Shown: positions 22,620-34,011 of the stretch, in pieces
How positions within the stretch are numbered: the stretch's first letter is position 1
Layout: each line of letters opens with the position of its first letter
Assembly (NCBI RefSeq): GCF_000247695.1
Contig: NW_004624801.1
Location: 2,323,660-2,387,659, forward strand
DNA: 64,000 bases
Origin: Heterocephalus glaber
Taxonomy: Eukaryota; Chordata; Mammalia; Rodentia; Bathyergidae
Reading direction: 5' to 3'
Notes under the pieces: generated by a model
The model's database searches: none
Told to the model about the DNA's origin: nothing
The model's input: the letters and a program-made list of their open reading frames with translations, nothing else
Position numbers and translations under genes: made by a program

Positions 22620-23390
22620 ACAAGTCATTCTCCAGTCTTCTGCTTCTGCCCCACCATGCATTCAATTCATCAGCTAAGCAGGTGAGCTCTGCCTTTAAGG
22701 TAAATTTCTCCCTTTCACATTGGGGTGCCACTCCAGTTAAAACTGATACTCCCTTGGCCTAGATTACTGTGACAACCTTCTGTATTTCCAGCTTTCTCTT
22801 TTGCCTTCCTACTGTCTAACTACCACTCAACAACTTGAGTGATCTTTCAAAAACTCCATTGGATCAACACCCCTATTTGAAATCCACATAGTTTACCACA
22901 GCATTTACTAAGCTCTGCACACCTCTCCTCCTCCGCTTACCTCTCCAACCACGCTTCCCACTGGCCACACTGAGCCTTGTGCTACCCTTTAAACCCACCA
23001 GACTCATCAGATCCTTCACGGCTGCTGTCCCTGGAACCTGGGCAATGCTTCAGGGGTTTTTTCGTTTGGTTTTTTTGGTACCAGGGATCAAACTCTGGAC
23101 CTTGTGCTTGCAAGGCTGGGGGCAGCACTACTGAGCTAAATCTCCAGCCCAGCAATGCTTCGTTTTAATGCCACCTTCACCACTAGCCTGCCACCCTATG
23201 CCACCATGTCACTTCTCTATCCTCCTGCTTCACATCCTATTTCCACGTCCCATGCATTTGTTTGGAGTCTGTACTACAAACAGGTGTTTGATCTATTTTG
23301 CTACAAATGAATCCTCAGTTCCTGGAACACTACAGATCCCTGTAGACACTCAGTAAGTATTTATGGGGTTTATTGACTAATGGCAGATCA
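22620..23390 (+). mobile_element. L2 LINE 3' region, split by ID
   Basis: The L2 order is clear: CATTCAATTCATCAGCTAAGC, AGATTACTGTGACAACCTTC, TGATCTTTCAAAAACTCC, CTTACCTCTCCAACCACGC, then after the ID CATGCATTTGTTTGGAGTC and CACTCAGTAAGTATTTATGG at the 3' end. No intact reverse-transcriptase frame remains. Confidence 0.75.
23052..23151 (-). mobile_element. ID-type SINE, reverse, young, nested in L2
   Basis: T-rich tail, GGTACCAGGGATCAAACTCTGG and CTACTGAGCTAAATCTCCAG as complements of the B and A boxes. A perfect 10-bp target duplication, GCAATGCTTC, lies at 23042-23051 and 23152-23161. Confidence 0.95.
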
Positions 23391-23491
23391 TTACTTCAGT
23401 GAAGGCAAACAGGCATGCAGGTGACAAACAAAAAGTACCTTCTGTCCTTGACCTTTCTGTGAATGCTTTATGCTCATTTAAAAATAAGATT

Positions 23492-23580
23492 TGAGCTAGG
23501 GATATAACTCAGTGGCAGGGTACTTACCTAGTGTGCATGGGGCCCAGAGTTGGATGCCCAGCACTTGAAAAATAAAATAA
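23492..23580 (+). mobile_element. Older ID-type SINE, + orientation
   Basis: GAGCTAGGGATATAACTCAGTGGCAGGGTACTTACC (split here as the A box and the following stem region) and AGAGTTGGATGCCCAGCACTTG. It is more diverged than the TTCCGCC-type copies and resembles the classical ID master. It ends in AAAATAAAATAA. Confidence 0.8.
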
Positions 23581-23639
23581 GTAAGTTAGAAAGACCTATC
23601 ACACTAGGCTGCCATGTATTTCCACCATAATAAAACATG

Positions 23640-23850
23640 ACCCTGATTATTTTCTTCCCAGCTGTTATCATAATCTGTAACGGCCTTGTTCTTTTGTTTG
23701 TAACTAGCTCTTTCGCTCTGTCTTCTCCATTAGGACAAGGGCAGGGATCTTCTCCGACTTGATCAGTACTGTATCCCCAGTGCCAAGCTGATGGGCAGGC
23801 ACATGGCAAGTGCTTGATACATGTTTGCTGAATTACTAATTAAGTGAAAG
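23640..23850 (+). mobile_element. L2 LINE 3' end
   Basis: TTAGGACAAGGGCAGGGATC, TGTATCCCCAGTGCCAAGC and GGCACATGGCAAGTGCTTG..GAATTACT match the L2 3' terminus. Confidence 0.75.
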
Positions 23851-24119
23851 AACTAAGCAAAACTAGAAATCGCATTAAAGTTATTATGAGTTCTTCAAAG
23901 TCCATAATTTCACAATTTTTCCCTAACATGGCCCTTTGTGCTTAGTAGGTGCTCAGTAAACATACTGACTGAGTTGAATTTCATTGAACTAGCAAAATTT
24001 CGGAGACTCTGTGTCCTACTTGGAAAAGCTCTTCTGAAGAGGACAAAAGCTTGGAGGAGTCTGTCCAGAGATCCAGGTCTCCAGCTTGGCAGAATATAAA
24101 CAAAGGGTTCAATGGGCTC

Positions 24120-24149
24120 ATTTGCATTTTGTTTTGCATAAATATGCAA
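24120..24149. promoter_or_regulatory. Octamer plus POU-type palindrome (candidate)
   Basis: ATTTGCAT at 24120-24127 is an exact octamer motif. Just downstream, TTGCATA-AA-TATGCAA at 24134-24149 is a perfect inverted repeat of octamer-like half sites. OCT/POU factors bind such motifs. Binding here is inference. Confidence 0.4.
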
Positions 24150-24675
24150 GCTGAGTGGCTGAGCTGCAGTCTCTAAGGATGTCAAACGGTAGCTGGCTGT
24201 GTTTTCAAATAGGATATTCAGGATCTCACAAACAGAAGATTCCCACCCCAGAGATGCCTCTTCCCCTGCCCTGGTGAGGGTGACACCTCAATCTTGGCTG
24301 GCTAAATGTCCTGGGAAGGAGCCCTCCCTGTACCCTCCTTGCTGCCAGCTACTTCCCCATACTCACTCCCCACAGGGCCCTTGGCCAGCCCGGAAGGTGT
24401 GGTGACTTCCAGCAGGCCCTGTTGACAGAGCTTAAAACAAACCTCCCTGTCCACACACAGGTCCTGCAGAGGGAAAGGGCTACTTAGGGGGACCGGCCGT
24501 GTCCTGGCTGAGGCTCCTAGAGGCAAAGAAATGATTAGAAAACAGAAAATAGGGCTTAATAAACAACAGCAACAACAAAAACCCCTCATCTTTGCTGAGG
24601 CCAACAATGAGTGATGGGAAGGCTCAGAAAGGCTCCTGGATCCCCCCCCCCTCCCCTGTTAATCCAGTTGCCCTG

Positions 24676-24694
24676 ATTTGCATGGGATTTGCAT
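24676..24694 (+). promoter_or_regulatory. Tandem octamer motifs, 11-bp period
   Basis: Two exact ATTTGCAT words start at 24676 and 24687, one helical turn apart and on the same strand, so two POU dimers could sit on one face of the DNA. Unique sequence surrounds them. Confidence 0.45.
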
Positions 24695-25338
24695 AAACAG
24701 CCCGTTGTATTCAAGCAACCCTCACTTCAAGGGCCAAGATTAAGGTTGAGGATTTGTCCCACCCACAGGAGTTTTGTTTAACCTCCACTGTTTAGAAGCT
24801 CAGGACACCTAGAATAGCTCTTTATATACTGGTAGGGGCTGAGAAACATCCAAGCCCAAGCGAGGATGGAAAACAGCAGGGGAGGTGGGGCAGGGGGCCC
24901 TTCGAGGTTCTCTCTCCCAGAAGGGTTGGACAATGAAAGAGTCTTCAGGTCACTCCTAGTTCTGGAATTCTCTCTGCATCTCTGCAGGATGTCAGGTACC
25001 CAAGGCTTGGCTCTGCCATACTGCAAGCAAGATGCCCGGTAGCTAGATTCTGGATGTGCTAATATTTGTCGAGGGCTTGTCTTTGACAGGAACTGTCATG
25101 TAAGGAAAGGGAGCCGGAGCAGGGGGGGACAAGACTGCACAAGGGGAGGGAGGGGGAGAGCCATGTGGAGGCCCCAGCACCATCTTGTGCTAGCAGATAG
25201 ACAGTGCCTGGCCCTCTAAAAGGCCTTCACTTATAAACTGGGGCACTGGTCAAGAGTCACTTTTCAACTCTCAGTGCCTAGCTCGATCCAGGGTATTTCT
25301 AAACGGCTAGTCCTGCCTGCAGTCTGGGGCTGGTCTTT

Positions 25339-25480
25339 TTCATTTGTTTTTTGTTTTTTGAGACAAGGCCTTGGTCTTGAGCTCATTCTGGAGTCCAGGC
25401 TGGCCTCAAATGTGCAGCCATTCTCCTGCCTCAACCTCGTGAGTTCTGGGACTATGGGGATGTGCCGCCACCGTCACCAG
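25339..25480 (-). mobile_element. B1 SINE, reverse orientation
   Basis: TTTTTTGAGACAAGGCC..TCCAGGCTGGCCTC..CCTGCCTCAACC..GGGACTATGGGGATG..CACC follows the reverse B1/7SL order. An 11-bp target duplication, GGCTGGTCTTT, lies at 25328-25338 and 25481-25491. Confidence 0.85.
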
Positions 25481-25494
25481 GGCTGGTCTTTGAA

Positions 25495-26355
25495 ATGCCC
25501 CCTCTGATTTTGCTTTGGAAGAAGTTGCTTTGGCCCCAGCTCTCTACTCCACACCCAGATAGCCTGATCTTAGCTTTACCTTGTACCAAAGAAGATCATG
25601 GAGAAGGACACAGAGCACAAAGGGCTCCCCCAGATTAAGTAATCACTAGGTTCCAGCCTCTTACGAGCAGACCGGGCAAACCTGCAGGTCTGAGGTCTGT
25701 TTCTTTCTTCCCAGCTTCCTCACTCCATGCAAGGTACAGGCCACTGATTTTATCCCAGGCACAGTTGAGCTCCCAGGAAAGTCCTGCCCCAAGAAGAGTC
25801 TGGAGGGGAAAGGGGACCGGAAAGGGCTGGGACCTGAGAGCTTCCAGATTGGCCGCATGTTAACTACCACCCACTGGATCTCTGTCAAATCATCTAGGCG
25901 TCACCCTGTGCCTGGGAATCATAGTAGAGGAAGAAAAACTGGACTGGAATAAAACAAAGAACCAGAACCACGCCGCTGGTACCAGTCCCAGCCCTAACCC
26001 TTGAAAGATAGGGAACTTATACCATTTTAGCTCTCTAGGGGTTTTGTTTGTCTTAACTTCTTCATAAGGTTGGAATTTCAAAACCTGTATTACTTATCCT
26101 GATGAGAAGTTCACCAAGAATCACAAAGGACTTGAAGGACAATCTGCCTGGGACCGGACAGGTGTTTAATATTGTTATTAGCCCGGTCTAAACCATCCTG
26201 GGAGGAACAGATTTCTTACAATATTTTCAAACTGGTCCACATGTACAGTTATTCAGGTCACACTAACTTTGATCTCTCCTAGACATCTTGCCATCAGTTT
26301 GATGTTCATCTTTTATTTCCTATTTTTTGTCTTTCCCGGAGATTCATATTCCCCG
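25495..26355. other. Non-coding stretch, no gene seen
   Basis: Apparently unique. No convincing exon. Confidence 0.45.
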
Positions 26356-26359
26356 CCAC

Positions 26360-26460
26360 CCTCTCTCTCTCTCTCTCTCTGCCTCTCCCTTCCTTCTTTT
26401 TTTCTTTATTTTCCTTCCTTCTATTCTTTCTTCCTTCATTTTTTTCTTTCTTCTTTTTTT
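26360..26460. repeat. Polypyrimidine (TC)n/(TTCC)n tract
   Basis: (TC)n at about 26362-26381, followed by irregular TTCCTTCTTTCTT sequence leading into the 3' end of the neighbouring reverse SINE. Confidence 0.85.
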
Positions 26461-26654
26461 GCAGTACTGGGAATTGAACTGAGTACCTTTGTACTGAGCT
26501 ACATCCTCAAGCCTTACATTTTTTTTTTTTTAATTTTGAAACAGGATCTTGCTGAGTTACTAAATTGACCAGGCTGGGCTCTAATGTACAATCCTCCTGT
26601 CTTAGCCTCCTCAAGAGTGCTAGGATTACAGGCGTGCATAATCATGCCCACCCA
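26461..26654 (-). mobile_element. B1-dID-type dimeric SINE, reverse orientation
   Basis: ID half (TACTGGGAATTGAACTGAGT, ACTGAGCTACATCC), a T12 linker, then the B1 half (TTTTGAAACAGGATCTTGC, CCAGGCTGGGCTC, TAGGATTACAGGCGTGC). The 5' end faces the next SINE. Confidence 0.8.
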
Positions 26655-26697
26655 ATATTTTAGTTTCTAGAGTCTAAAAATATGCCCAGGCAGCAAA

Positions 26698-26830
26698 TTT
26701 AAGGATGTTGACCCATGCCAGTGATCCTAGCACTCTGAGAGACTGAGGCAGGAAGACTGCAAGTTAGAGCCTAGCTTGGGCAGCTTAGTGACAGGGCCCT
26801 GGGTTCCAAGTCCCAGTATCATGGGGCGGG
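26698..26830 (+). mobile_element. B1-dID-type dimeric SINE, + orientation
   Basis: The B1 half (CAGTGATCCTAGCACTCTG, GACTGAGGCAGGAAGACTGC, AGCCTAGCTTGGGCAGC) is followed by an ID 3' half (CCCTGGGTTCCAAGTCCCAG). It lies head to head with the element at 26461-26654. Confidence 0.7.
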
Positions 26831-26834
26831 GGTG

Positions 26835-29465
26835 GATATGGGACAAAGTCCTGCTCCCTGTTTTGGTGTTGACAACCTATAAGGCTTCGGTGCCTATGAG
26901 CCCCTAATCTTAACTGTAGACAGTGCTTAATAATATTAGTCACTCGGCTTCAAGTCTCTCTTTTTTCAATGTTAACCTAGGCTCAAAAGATTAAACACAG
27001 GCACATTTTCCTACTGCCCTTTAGCTGGCTTCCAGCCTCCATCCCAGTTTTCCTCTGGAGCCTTGCATCTCCACTGCAAGATGAACGGCACACAGCACAC
27101 CTTGGACCTGCCTCACTTGACACCCAAGGCCCACCGGGCCCCTGGTTTCCTTACGGATCCTTGGGATGTTCCTTTCCCCCACAAAATGTTGCCAAACTCC
27201 AGGAACTGGGGACAGGGAGGGAAAATAACATCTTGTTGCAATTCTCTCCTGCCCCTTGATCATTAATTGTAGCCTGCTGGGAGCCCTCCTGCACTGGGGG
27301 CGAGCATGTGTCAAGCACACTTCCCTCTTCCAGACACTTGCCAAGGGCGTGTTAGCCTCTCCGTTTTGAACATCCTACCCCCCCCACCTAAGGACATGGA
27401 GAAAATCAGACTAGAGGAAGGAGGGGAGGAGGAGATTGCAGTAGAGCAGCAGGCTGGGGTCAGGCTAGAGCTCCTGAGTCTCAGCCTCCTCCTTGGACAA
27501 AGAATGGGGGCTGTGAGCTTTTCTGCAGCAACTGGCTGGTGGCTGATCAGGCAGGGGACTCACAGTAGCAACCGGAAGTTAAGAGAAAAGGAACAGAGTT
27601 AAGCTTCTCCTCGAATGAGAGAGAAGCTGATCTTCTCTCTAGTCCACTTCAGCAGGTTGATGCTTCCCCTCCCAACTGTTTTGAATTTCTAGGGGAAATG
27701 AGTGAGTAGAAAACTCCTTCCTAGGTATTTATTTCCAATAGAGAACAAGATACCCAATCCAGCAACCAGGAGGAGTTGATGGTCTTCTATCAGGGAGAAG
27801 AACTGTCGTAATCTGGGGCCCTGGACACTCACCTGGGGTTCCCTCTGTTGAATGAGCTCACATGAAATATTCTTGCCCTTGAGAATTGCTTACAATGCCA
27901 GGGCATGAGACTCAAGCCACCGCAGCAGTTCAAGGACTCAAGGACCTAGAAGCTGGAGGTTGTCATCGTCTCTCACTCTATTTAGTCCTCTTCCCTTGAG
28001 CTCAGCAGTGTAGGGAGAAAGCAAATGAAGCATGCAGATCAGGGTTGCTGCTTAGAGATTCTGCTTCTGTCAAATGCTAAAGAATCACCCACTTTTCCCA
28101 GGACCCAGACAAGGAGCTATCAGTTGTGCTTTAGTATCACCGCAGCTTCTCCCCTTCGTGTATCATCTCATCTGATCGCTTCAATGCCCGCCATTGGTTC
28201 CATCTTTGATTCTCGGGATAAGGTTGTAGAACTTGCTAGGAAGTCACTATGATTCCCTCGGTAGCATTAGAAGCTACCAAGAACCCATGTATTCAGGCAG
28301 ACAGGTCTTGGTCCACATTTCATCTCTTAACTCTTATTAGCCACATGACCTACCGCATCTAAGCAGCTTGGGCCCTGGAGCAATCAATTTATTTTTTTAA
28401 AAGATTGGATGTGATTATGTATCTAAGGCACTTAACATTTTAAATGAGACATAGTACTCAAGAAGTCTTCCTTATTTTATTATTGCAATGAGGGTAAAGA
28501 TAGAAAGAGGAACATCTGGAAGCTTCTCTTAGAGGTGCCACTTTTGTCAATGCCACCTCCTGGCCACAGTGCTCCTGCCCTAAGTTCAGGGTCAACTCTT
28601 CTCTTATATTGAGGGCACACATATGCACTATAGCAAGGACTCTCTAACATTCCGTGAACATTCAACCCAAATGGAGACAGGCAAACTTAGGCAAAGTCTG
28701 GCTGACCTCGTACCCTTGCTTTCTTCCATGAGGCACACTGCCCGCTCCTGCATTAATCAGGAAGCACATGCTCTTCCCACGATGCTCTGCTCCTGCATTT
28801 CTTGTCCCTGCAGGTCAGCATCTTGAACCCAAGGCACAGCTGGCTCCCGGGGGCAGCCTGAGGCCTAATACCACCTGCAAAGAAAACTTTTCTCTGTGGA
28901 AAATGCACAGGGCCCCTCTGCCCTGTCCCTACCACTCCCCAGACATTGTCCTACTACTGTTTCCGTGTAGCGCATCTGGCCAAAGCAAACAGCACTCTGG
29001 AGCCAGCTCTCCAGCAAGCAGCTGCAGTACAAAGCTGGCAGACTGTTGCAGGAAGCCTCATCGTCCCATCCCCCAACCCACCCCGGCCTGTTCCCCCTGG
29101 AGCTCTTCTGGAAGAGGCAGAAATGAAGCCTGACCTTCTCATTAGCCCTTGCCTGGGGCCTGACCTTATTTTTGGGAAGAACTGGACCTCCTGCTGCAGG
29201 GGCCTTTTATCATGGTCATACATCTCCCACATGTTGGGTGCCTGGGTATGGGGATTAACTTCTCTTTTGAGGAAAGGGAGAGTATATTGTGAACGTAGGC
29301 TGTTAGGAGCTAAAGGAGTCCTTGTGGAAGTTTAATGTGATCCTTTATCAATGTCTTGGACTGAGTGTGAGGTTTAGGCATGGAAGAGGATCTCAGTTCT
29401 AAGGCTAGTACGAAGAGGGAAAATGGGAAGAACAAAGAGGAAGAGAGGAGAAAGGAGGGAGGAAG
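26835..29465. other. Non-coding stretch, no gene seen
   Basis: Mostly unique sequence. Overlapping frames at 28768-29335 (121 and 129 codons on the + strand, 92 on the reverse) compete with each other and show no domain or splice pair. Confidence 0.4.
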
Positions 29466-29469
29466 GCCA

Positions 29470-29675
29470 AAAGGAAGGATTTTTATCACTCAGATAATAT
29501 GCTAAGTGTCATATGTGCATTTTCTCCTTCCAACTTGGTAAGACCGTAGCTTTTCATTATTCTTGTTTTATATAGAAAACATTGAGGCCTCAAAGAGAAG
29601 GGGCTCAATGCCACTCAGGTGGTAAAGCAGAAAGACAAAACCCAGGACTGCCAAGACCAAAAGTTTTACATAAAG
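29470..29675 (-). mobile_element. MIR SINE, reverse orientation
   Basis: GATAATATGCTAAGTGTCATATG, CATTATTCTTGTTTTATATAG, AACATTGAGGCCTCAAAGAG and CCACTCAGGTGGTAAAGC follow reverse-MIR order. Confidence 0.6.
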
Positions 29676-29837
29676 TTGCCACTGTTGGCCAATCGCTGTG
29701 ATACTACCGCTCGCATTGACTTCTTCACCTGGAATAAGCCATCTACAAGCTCAGTATCCTCCAGCTGGTTCCATAATCTGGCACGTGTGGTTTGGCTAAC
29801 AATGGCAGCTCCTGACTTTGCAGTTCTTAAGGGCTGC

Positions 29838-29975
29838 TCAGTGGTGGTGAGGGTGGCACTGGTGGCCATGGAAGTGGCACATGTGGCCCCAGCAGCAGTG
29901 GTACTGATGTTCGGAGTGGTGGTGGTGGGAGAGGCGGATGGGAGGGATGGTGGTGATGGTGGTAGTGTAGCCTGG
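29838..29975 (+). repeat. GGT/GGC-rich degenerate trinucleotide region
   Basis: Imperfect GGT, GGC and GAT units over about 140 bp. They yield a Val/Gly-rich frame on one strand and Thr/Ser-rich on the other. No conserved protein is suggested. Confidence 0.6.
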
Positions 29976-29979
29976 TATT

Positions 29980-32900
29980 TGTGATGGTACCAGTGCCTTG
30001 CCCTCCTTACTGGTACCAATAACACAAGACAGAGTTGGCTATCGGCATCTCAGAAATACTCCTTCATATCCCCCTCTCCACCTTCTGACCTGATTTTGAG
30101 AAAAAAAGAAAAAAAAAGGACCGAACCTTTGTTTGTTGGTAGCAACATCTGTAAAATGATACGACAGCCTTTTATTTATTTAGTTTTGAAAGGATGTAAG
30201 GGAAACAGCTTCCCTTATGCAAACAAAACACAGTGTCCCCAAGGCTTTCAAACTGGAAGCTGGCTCTCCAGGTGGAGAGATGGCAGCTGACCAGATTGTG
30301 CTGATGTCTCCCCTGCGTGTCCTCTTTCTCCTTGCTCTTCTCTCCCTCTGACTCTAGCGTCCACAGTCTTGTCAGCCTAGGAGTCGTGGTTTGGTCCTTC
30401 AAAGCTCCGGCCCAAGTGTAGCCAGCCACCTCACCCTCAGTTCCCCTTGGCAGGCCCATCAGAGCCTGGAATGAGAGAGAAAGGGGCTGGGGCTGGGGGC
30501 TGGAATGAGAAAACCGAAAGAAAAGAAAAGAAAACACAGGAAGTTTAGACAGCACCCACGTGACAAAGCTCCCTTTCTGGGCTCTCGCAGCTAAGTCACT
30601 CCCAGGGCTGGCCACCCCATCACATCTCTCACTGGCTCTACGTGCTGGGCCAATGGAGGAGACACCTTCCACCAGCCAGGCCCCTGAAGTGCCTGACTTA
30701 TCTCTATGCGCAAGGGGTCCCAGCACTTCCATCCCTTACTCCTCTTTGTGTTCTTGGGGCCCAAGCACAGATCACTCCTCTTAGTAGCCCACCCAGGGCA
30801 GCAAGACTAGAACAACCACTGAAGCAACTGAATGTGCCCTTTTATGATGGGCATGGCTCTGTTCATCAACATCATAAACACAGGAGACTTCCTGATGAAA
30901 TTACTGACACCCCTGAAACAACCAAGTAGCCACCAGCATGGACCAACAGCCCCCAGAAAACTGAAAAGCTTGGCATTAGGGACCATCTTCGGCCATTTCC
31001 CTTGCTCCTCCGTGAAGTTGACATTGGAAAAATTTCAAAGGACAGCACACTTGAAGCTCAAAAGAATAATCTGAACTTCCCCAGGACTGCAAATTGAGTT
31101 GCTTTCATGACAACTGAGTTCCCTTCTGAAGGTGCTATGTACTTTTTTGTTGGCTACAGGTTCTGGGGTAGCCTTGGGAAATACTGGTACCCAATGCAAA
31201 CAACCAGACCCCTCTGTAGTCATCAGCCAACGAGGGGTCTCATGGAACAGGAATGTTGGCCTGAGGGTACAGAAGACCCCTGACCTCCTCTGCTCCGGCC
31301 TCCTCAGTTCCATACTTGATTGTCCATGACTCCAGCCCCTCTTGTGGCCCTCATGCGGTTGGTCCCTTGGGAACAGTTTGATAAGGGACATGAGGTTGAG
31401 GAGATGGAAAACAAAACCAGAAACACTATCTACCACATTTTTTCCTTTACCATTCAAGTAGCAATTTATGCCTGATCGGTACAGACAGCAGATTTTATTT
31501 ACTTTATTAGCCTCCTACCCTATTCCCATCCCAGGGGTGGAGTGGGCTGGTATTTTCTTTCAAGGCTGTACTAAAAATTCCAGCCTCCCTCATGATTCCA
31601 AGCCCATTTCAGGCTGCCAGTACCTTCTTGTCACTCACAACTGGATTGGAGGCCAGCCTCTCCCCCATGCAATCTGGGGTGGCCTTGAAGCCTTTGAAGA
31701 CACAGGAGGTGCAAGATATTCTCCTTGCTCCTATCACTCTCGTGTACCCCTGAGGCCTGAAACTGTTTCTTTTTAGCAGAACATCTCTCACAAAGGGTTA
31801 TCACTTCCTGCCCCAAAATGAGCCCTAATCTTTCTACAAAAGTCAAACTGCTTTCATGGCCCATCCCTTGGCAGTTGCTTTCTCTGCATCCCTCTAAAGG
31901 GGTCGTAGGTTCTGAGGGAAAGAAGTCAAAGCCTGAGAAACCCACAGCCTGGTACCTGGAGGGTTAAGCTAGCCTAGCTTTGCAAGAAGGACCTCAACAT
32001 TCCCCCATCCCACATGGAGAACACTAAATAACTCTCTTCAGTGAGGCAACTTGTTTGGTTATCTTGGAGTTCGGACTGGGGCTAACTCACCCTGGCCATT
32101 CTTCCGGATGTGGCCTTACTCAAAATGAGGCCTTACACGGGAGTTTTTTTTCCCTGGGGCTGCCTCCTCCCAGGCTGATAAAGGGTTTCATAATGGATGA
32201 CTCAAGAGGTTGAGACACAGGCTCTGGTGATAGCTAATGAGGCCTCCAGCCCCATCTGACCTCACATTCGAGCTGTTGACAGGTTCCGTCAGGCTGGCCA
32301 AATGGTCTCCCAAACCAGGCCAAGACAAATGGTCTCAGGCTCTCCAAATCCTTCTTCTGGATTACAGTCCATCTCCAGCTCTCCCTCCCTGCGCACTATC
32401 TCAAGGCTGCCCCTGCTCCCATGGACAAATGAGCAGATGGGGGCACATGAGAGCTTTTCCACTCTGTGCCCCCAGTACAGCCATCTTGGAGCCTGGCACA
32501 GATCTCTGGCCCCTCCTTATGTCTTCCCAGACTCTGTCCTTCTCACCCTGGACTCTTCAGGGCCTGAGTAAGTGGATTTGAGTCTTGGCTCACTTTAAAA
32601 AGCATAAGGTTGGCCCCATCCTCTTAGGCAGAGGAGACTTTGAACTAGGCTAGGAACACACGCACACACACACGCACGCACGCACACATTCAAACCATGT
32701 TCCACAGCCAGAGCTGTGATAGGAAACACAGGCCAGGTTATCATCACAGCCAGCAGCACTAAGGACTCCAGCTCCTGGTGACCAGGCCTGAATAGGACAG
32801 AAAGACAGCAAGGCCGAGCTAAAGACTCCATGTGGCTACCAAACAGGCTGGCTCAGGATCCAGCGTCTGAGCCTCACTGGAAATACCAGAAGAAATGCGA

Positions 32901-33085
32901 AGTGGTGGGAGCATGCACAGAAGAACCCTATCCCTCCACTCAGACAGCCAGCCCGGCGGCCAGGACTCCAACCCATACAGTTTGGGCTGAGTCCACTCTG
33001 GGGTCAGGGCTGAGGCTGAAAAGGTACCAGACACTCCCATGGCAACACTCCACCAAGTAACACTCAAGCGTTCAATAATAATAAT
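29980..33085. other. Non-coding stretch, no gene seen
   Basis: Repeat-poor, with one (CA)n-like run at about 32657-32690. The 186-codon reverse frame at 30172-30732 and the 140-codon frame at 31035-31457 show no domain, no homology I recognise and no splice framework. Confidence 0.45.
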
Positions 33086-33089
33086 GGAT

Positions 33090-33260
33090 CGCACCCCCTG
33101 ATGCACAATGTTTTCCCGGTTCTCAAACTGCTCTCCACATACCCGGTCCGATCCTCATCCCAGGGCTATGTACATTTGGCACTTTACCCTCCCTCCTTCA
33201 GAGGAGAAAACGGAGTCACAAGAAGGGGGATGAAAACTTGGGCTTTAGACTACTGAGCCT
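33090..33260 (-). mobile_element. Possible MIR SINE, reverse orientation
   Basis: CCGATCCTCATCCCAGG, GGAGAAAACGGAGTCACAAGAAGG and GGGCTTTAGACTACTGAGCC fit a degraded reverse MIR. The match is weak. Confidence 0.4.
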
Positions 33261-33534
33261 CTGCTCCTCCCTTGCAAAAGGAATGTAAGTGTGCTTGGGA
33301 AGAGAGATAACGCTGTCCCACCATGCGGGACATGAAGCCAATGATGAGGTGAACTAAGGCAAGGCGACACAGGAGAGGGCAGAATGAATTTTAATGTGCT
33401 TTAAATTGCTTTGCCTCAGCACACCGTAAATCAAACTACTATTTTATGTAGCCAGTCCACAGTTGCGGTAGAAATTTTTTAAAATACTGGTAAAAAAGGA
33501 AAAAAAAGACACTATCATTTCCAGCCACTAATAT

Positions 33535-33914
33535 GTACACATATACATATATATATGCATATGCATCTAGAGTTCTATTCCTTTATGCTTATAAATATTT
33601 TGAGTCTCATATTAATATATATCACTGTAACTTTTTTACTTAGAATACAGAAAAATGCTGAGAATTCCTTTTCATGTCAGTAAATAGGGGTATATTGTTT
33701 TTTAATAGTTGCCTGGTGTTCCTCTGTATTGATATTGTTGAACATGGGTAATCTGTTTTCTTTTTTTTTGTACTGGGGATCGAACTCGGGTCCTTGCGCT
33801 GTTTTCATTTTTTATCATTATGAATAATGCTGTAATGACATTGCTTCTGCACATATCTTTGCTCAGCCATCTGATTGTTTCCTTGAGATAAATTCCTGGG
33901 ATGCATTTTGCCAA
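33535..33914 (-). mobile_element. L1M remnant, reverse, hit by a truncated ID
   Basis: TTTTCATGTCAGTAAATAGGGG, AGTTGCCTGGTGTTCCTCTG, TTATGAATAATGCTGTAATGAC and GATAAATTCCTGGGATGCATTTTGCC (as blocks) match antisense L1M. No coding capacity remains. Confidence 0.7.
33761..33798 (-). mobile_element. 5'-truncated ID SINE, 38 bp, with target duplication
   Basis: Only the 3' part of the ID remains: a T9 tail, GTACTGGGGATCGAACTCGG and TCCTTGCG as complements. It is flanked by the perfect 8-bp duplication CTGTTTTC at 33753-33760 and 33799-33806. The SINE was therefore inserted already truncated. Confidence 0.85.
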
Positions 33915-33923
33915 AGGACTTGC

Positions 33924-34001
33924 TTTTGGTACCAGGGATGGAACTCAGGACCTTGCGCTTGCAAGGCAGGCGCTGGAACCACTGAGCTAAATCCCAGGCC
34001 C
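33924..34001 (-). mobile_element. ID-type SINE, reverse, young
   Basis: GGTACCAGGGATGGAACTCAGG and CACTGAGCTAAATCCC are present as box complements. The target duplication AGGACTTGC lies at 33915-33923 and 34002-34010. Confidence 0.95.
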
Positions 34002-34011
34002 AGGACTTGCC

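Larger units (their letters stand above)
23855..25320. other. Non-coding stretch with octamer (POU) motifs
   Basis: Repeat-poor. It holds the octamer groups at 24120-24149 and 24676-24694 and G-rich DNA at 25122-25156. The 91- and 101-codon reverse frames have no domain. Confidence 0.45.

Noticed and set aside
30172..30732. 186-codon reverse frame
   Set aside because: No domain, no splice sites, low-information Ser/Pro/Gly composition; consistent with chance in GC-moderate DNA.
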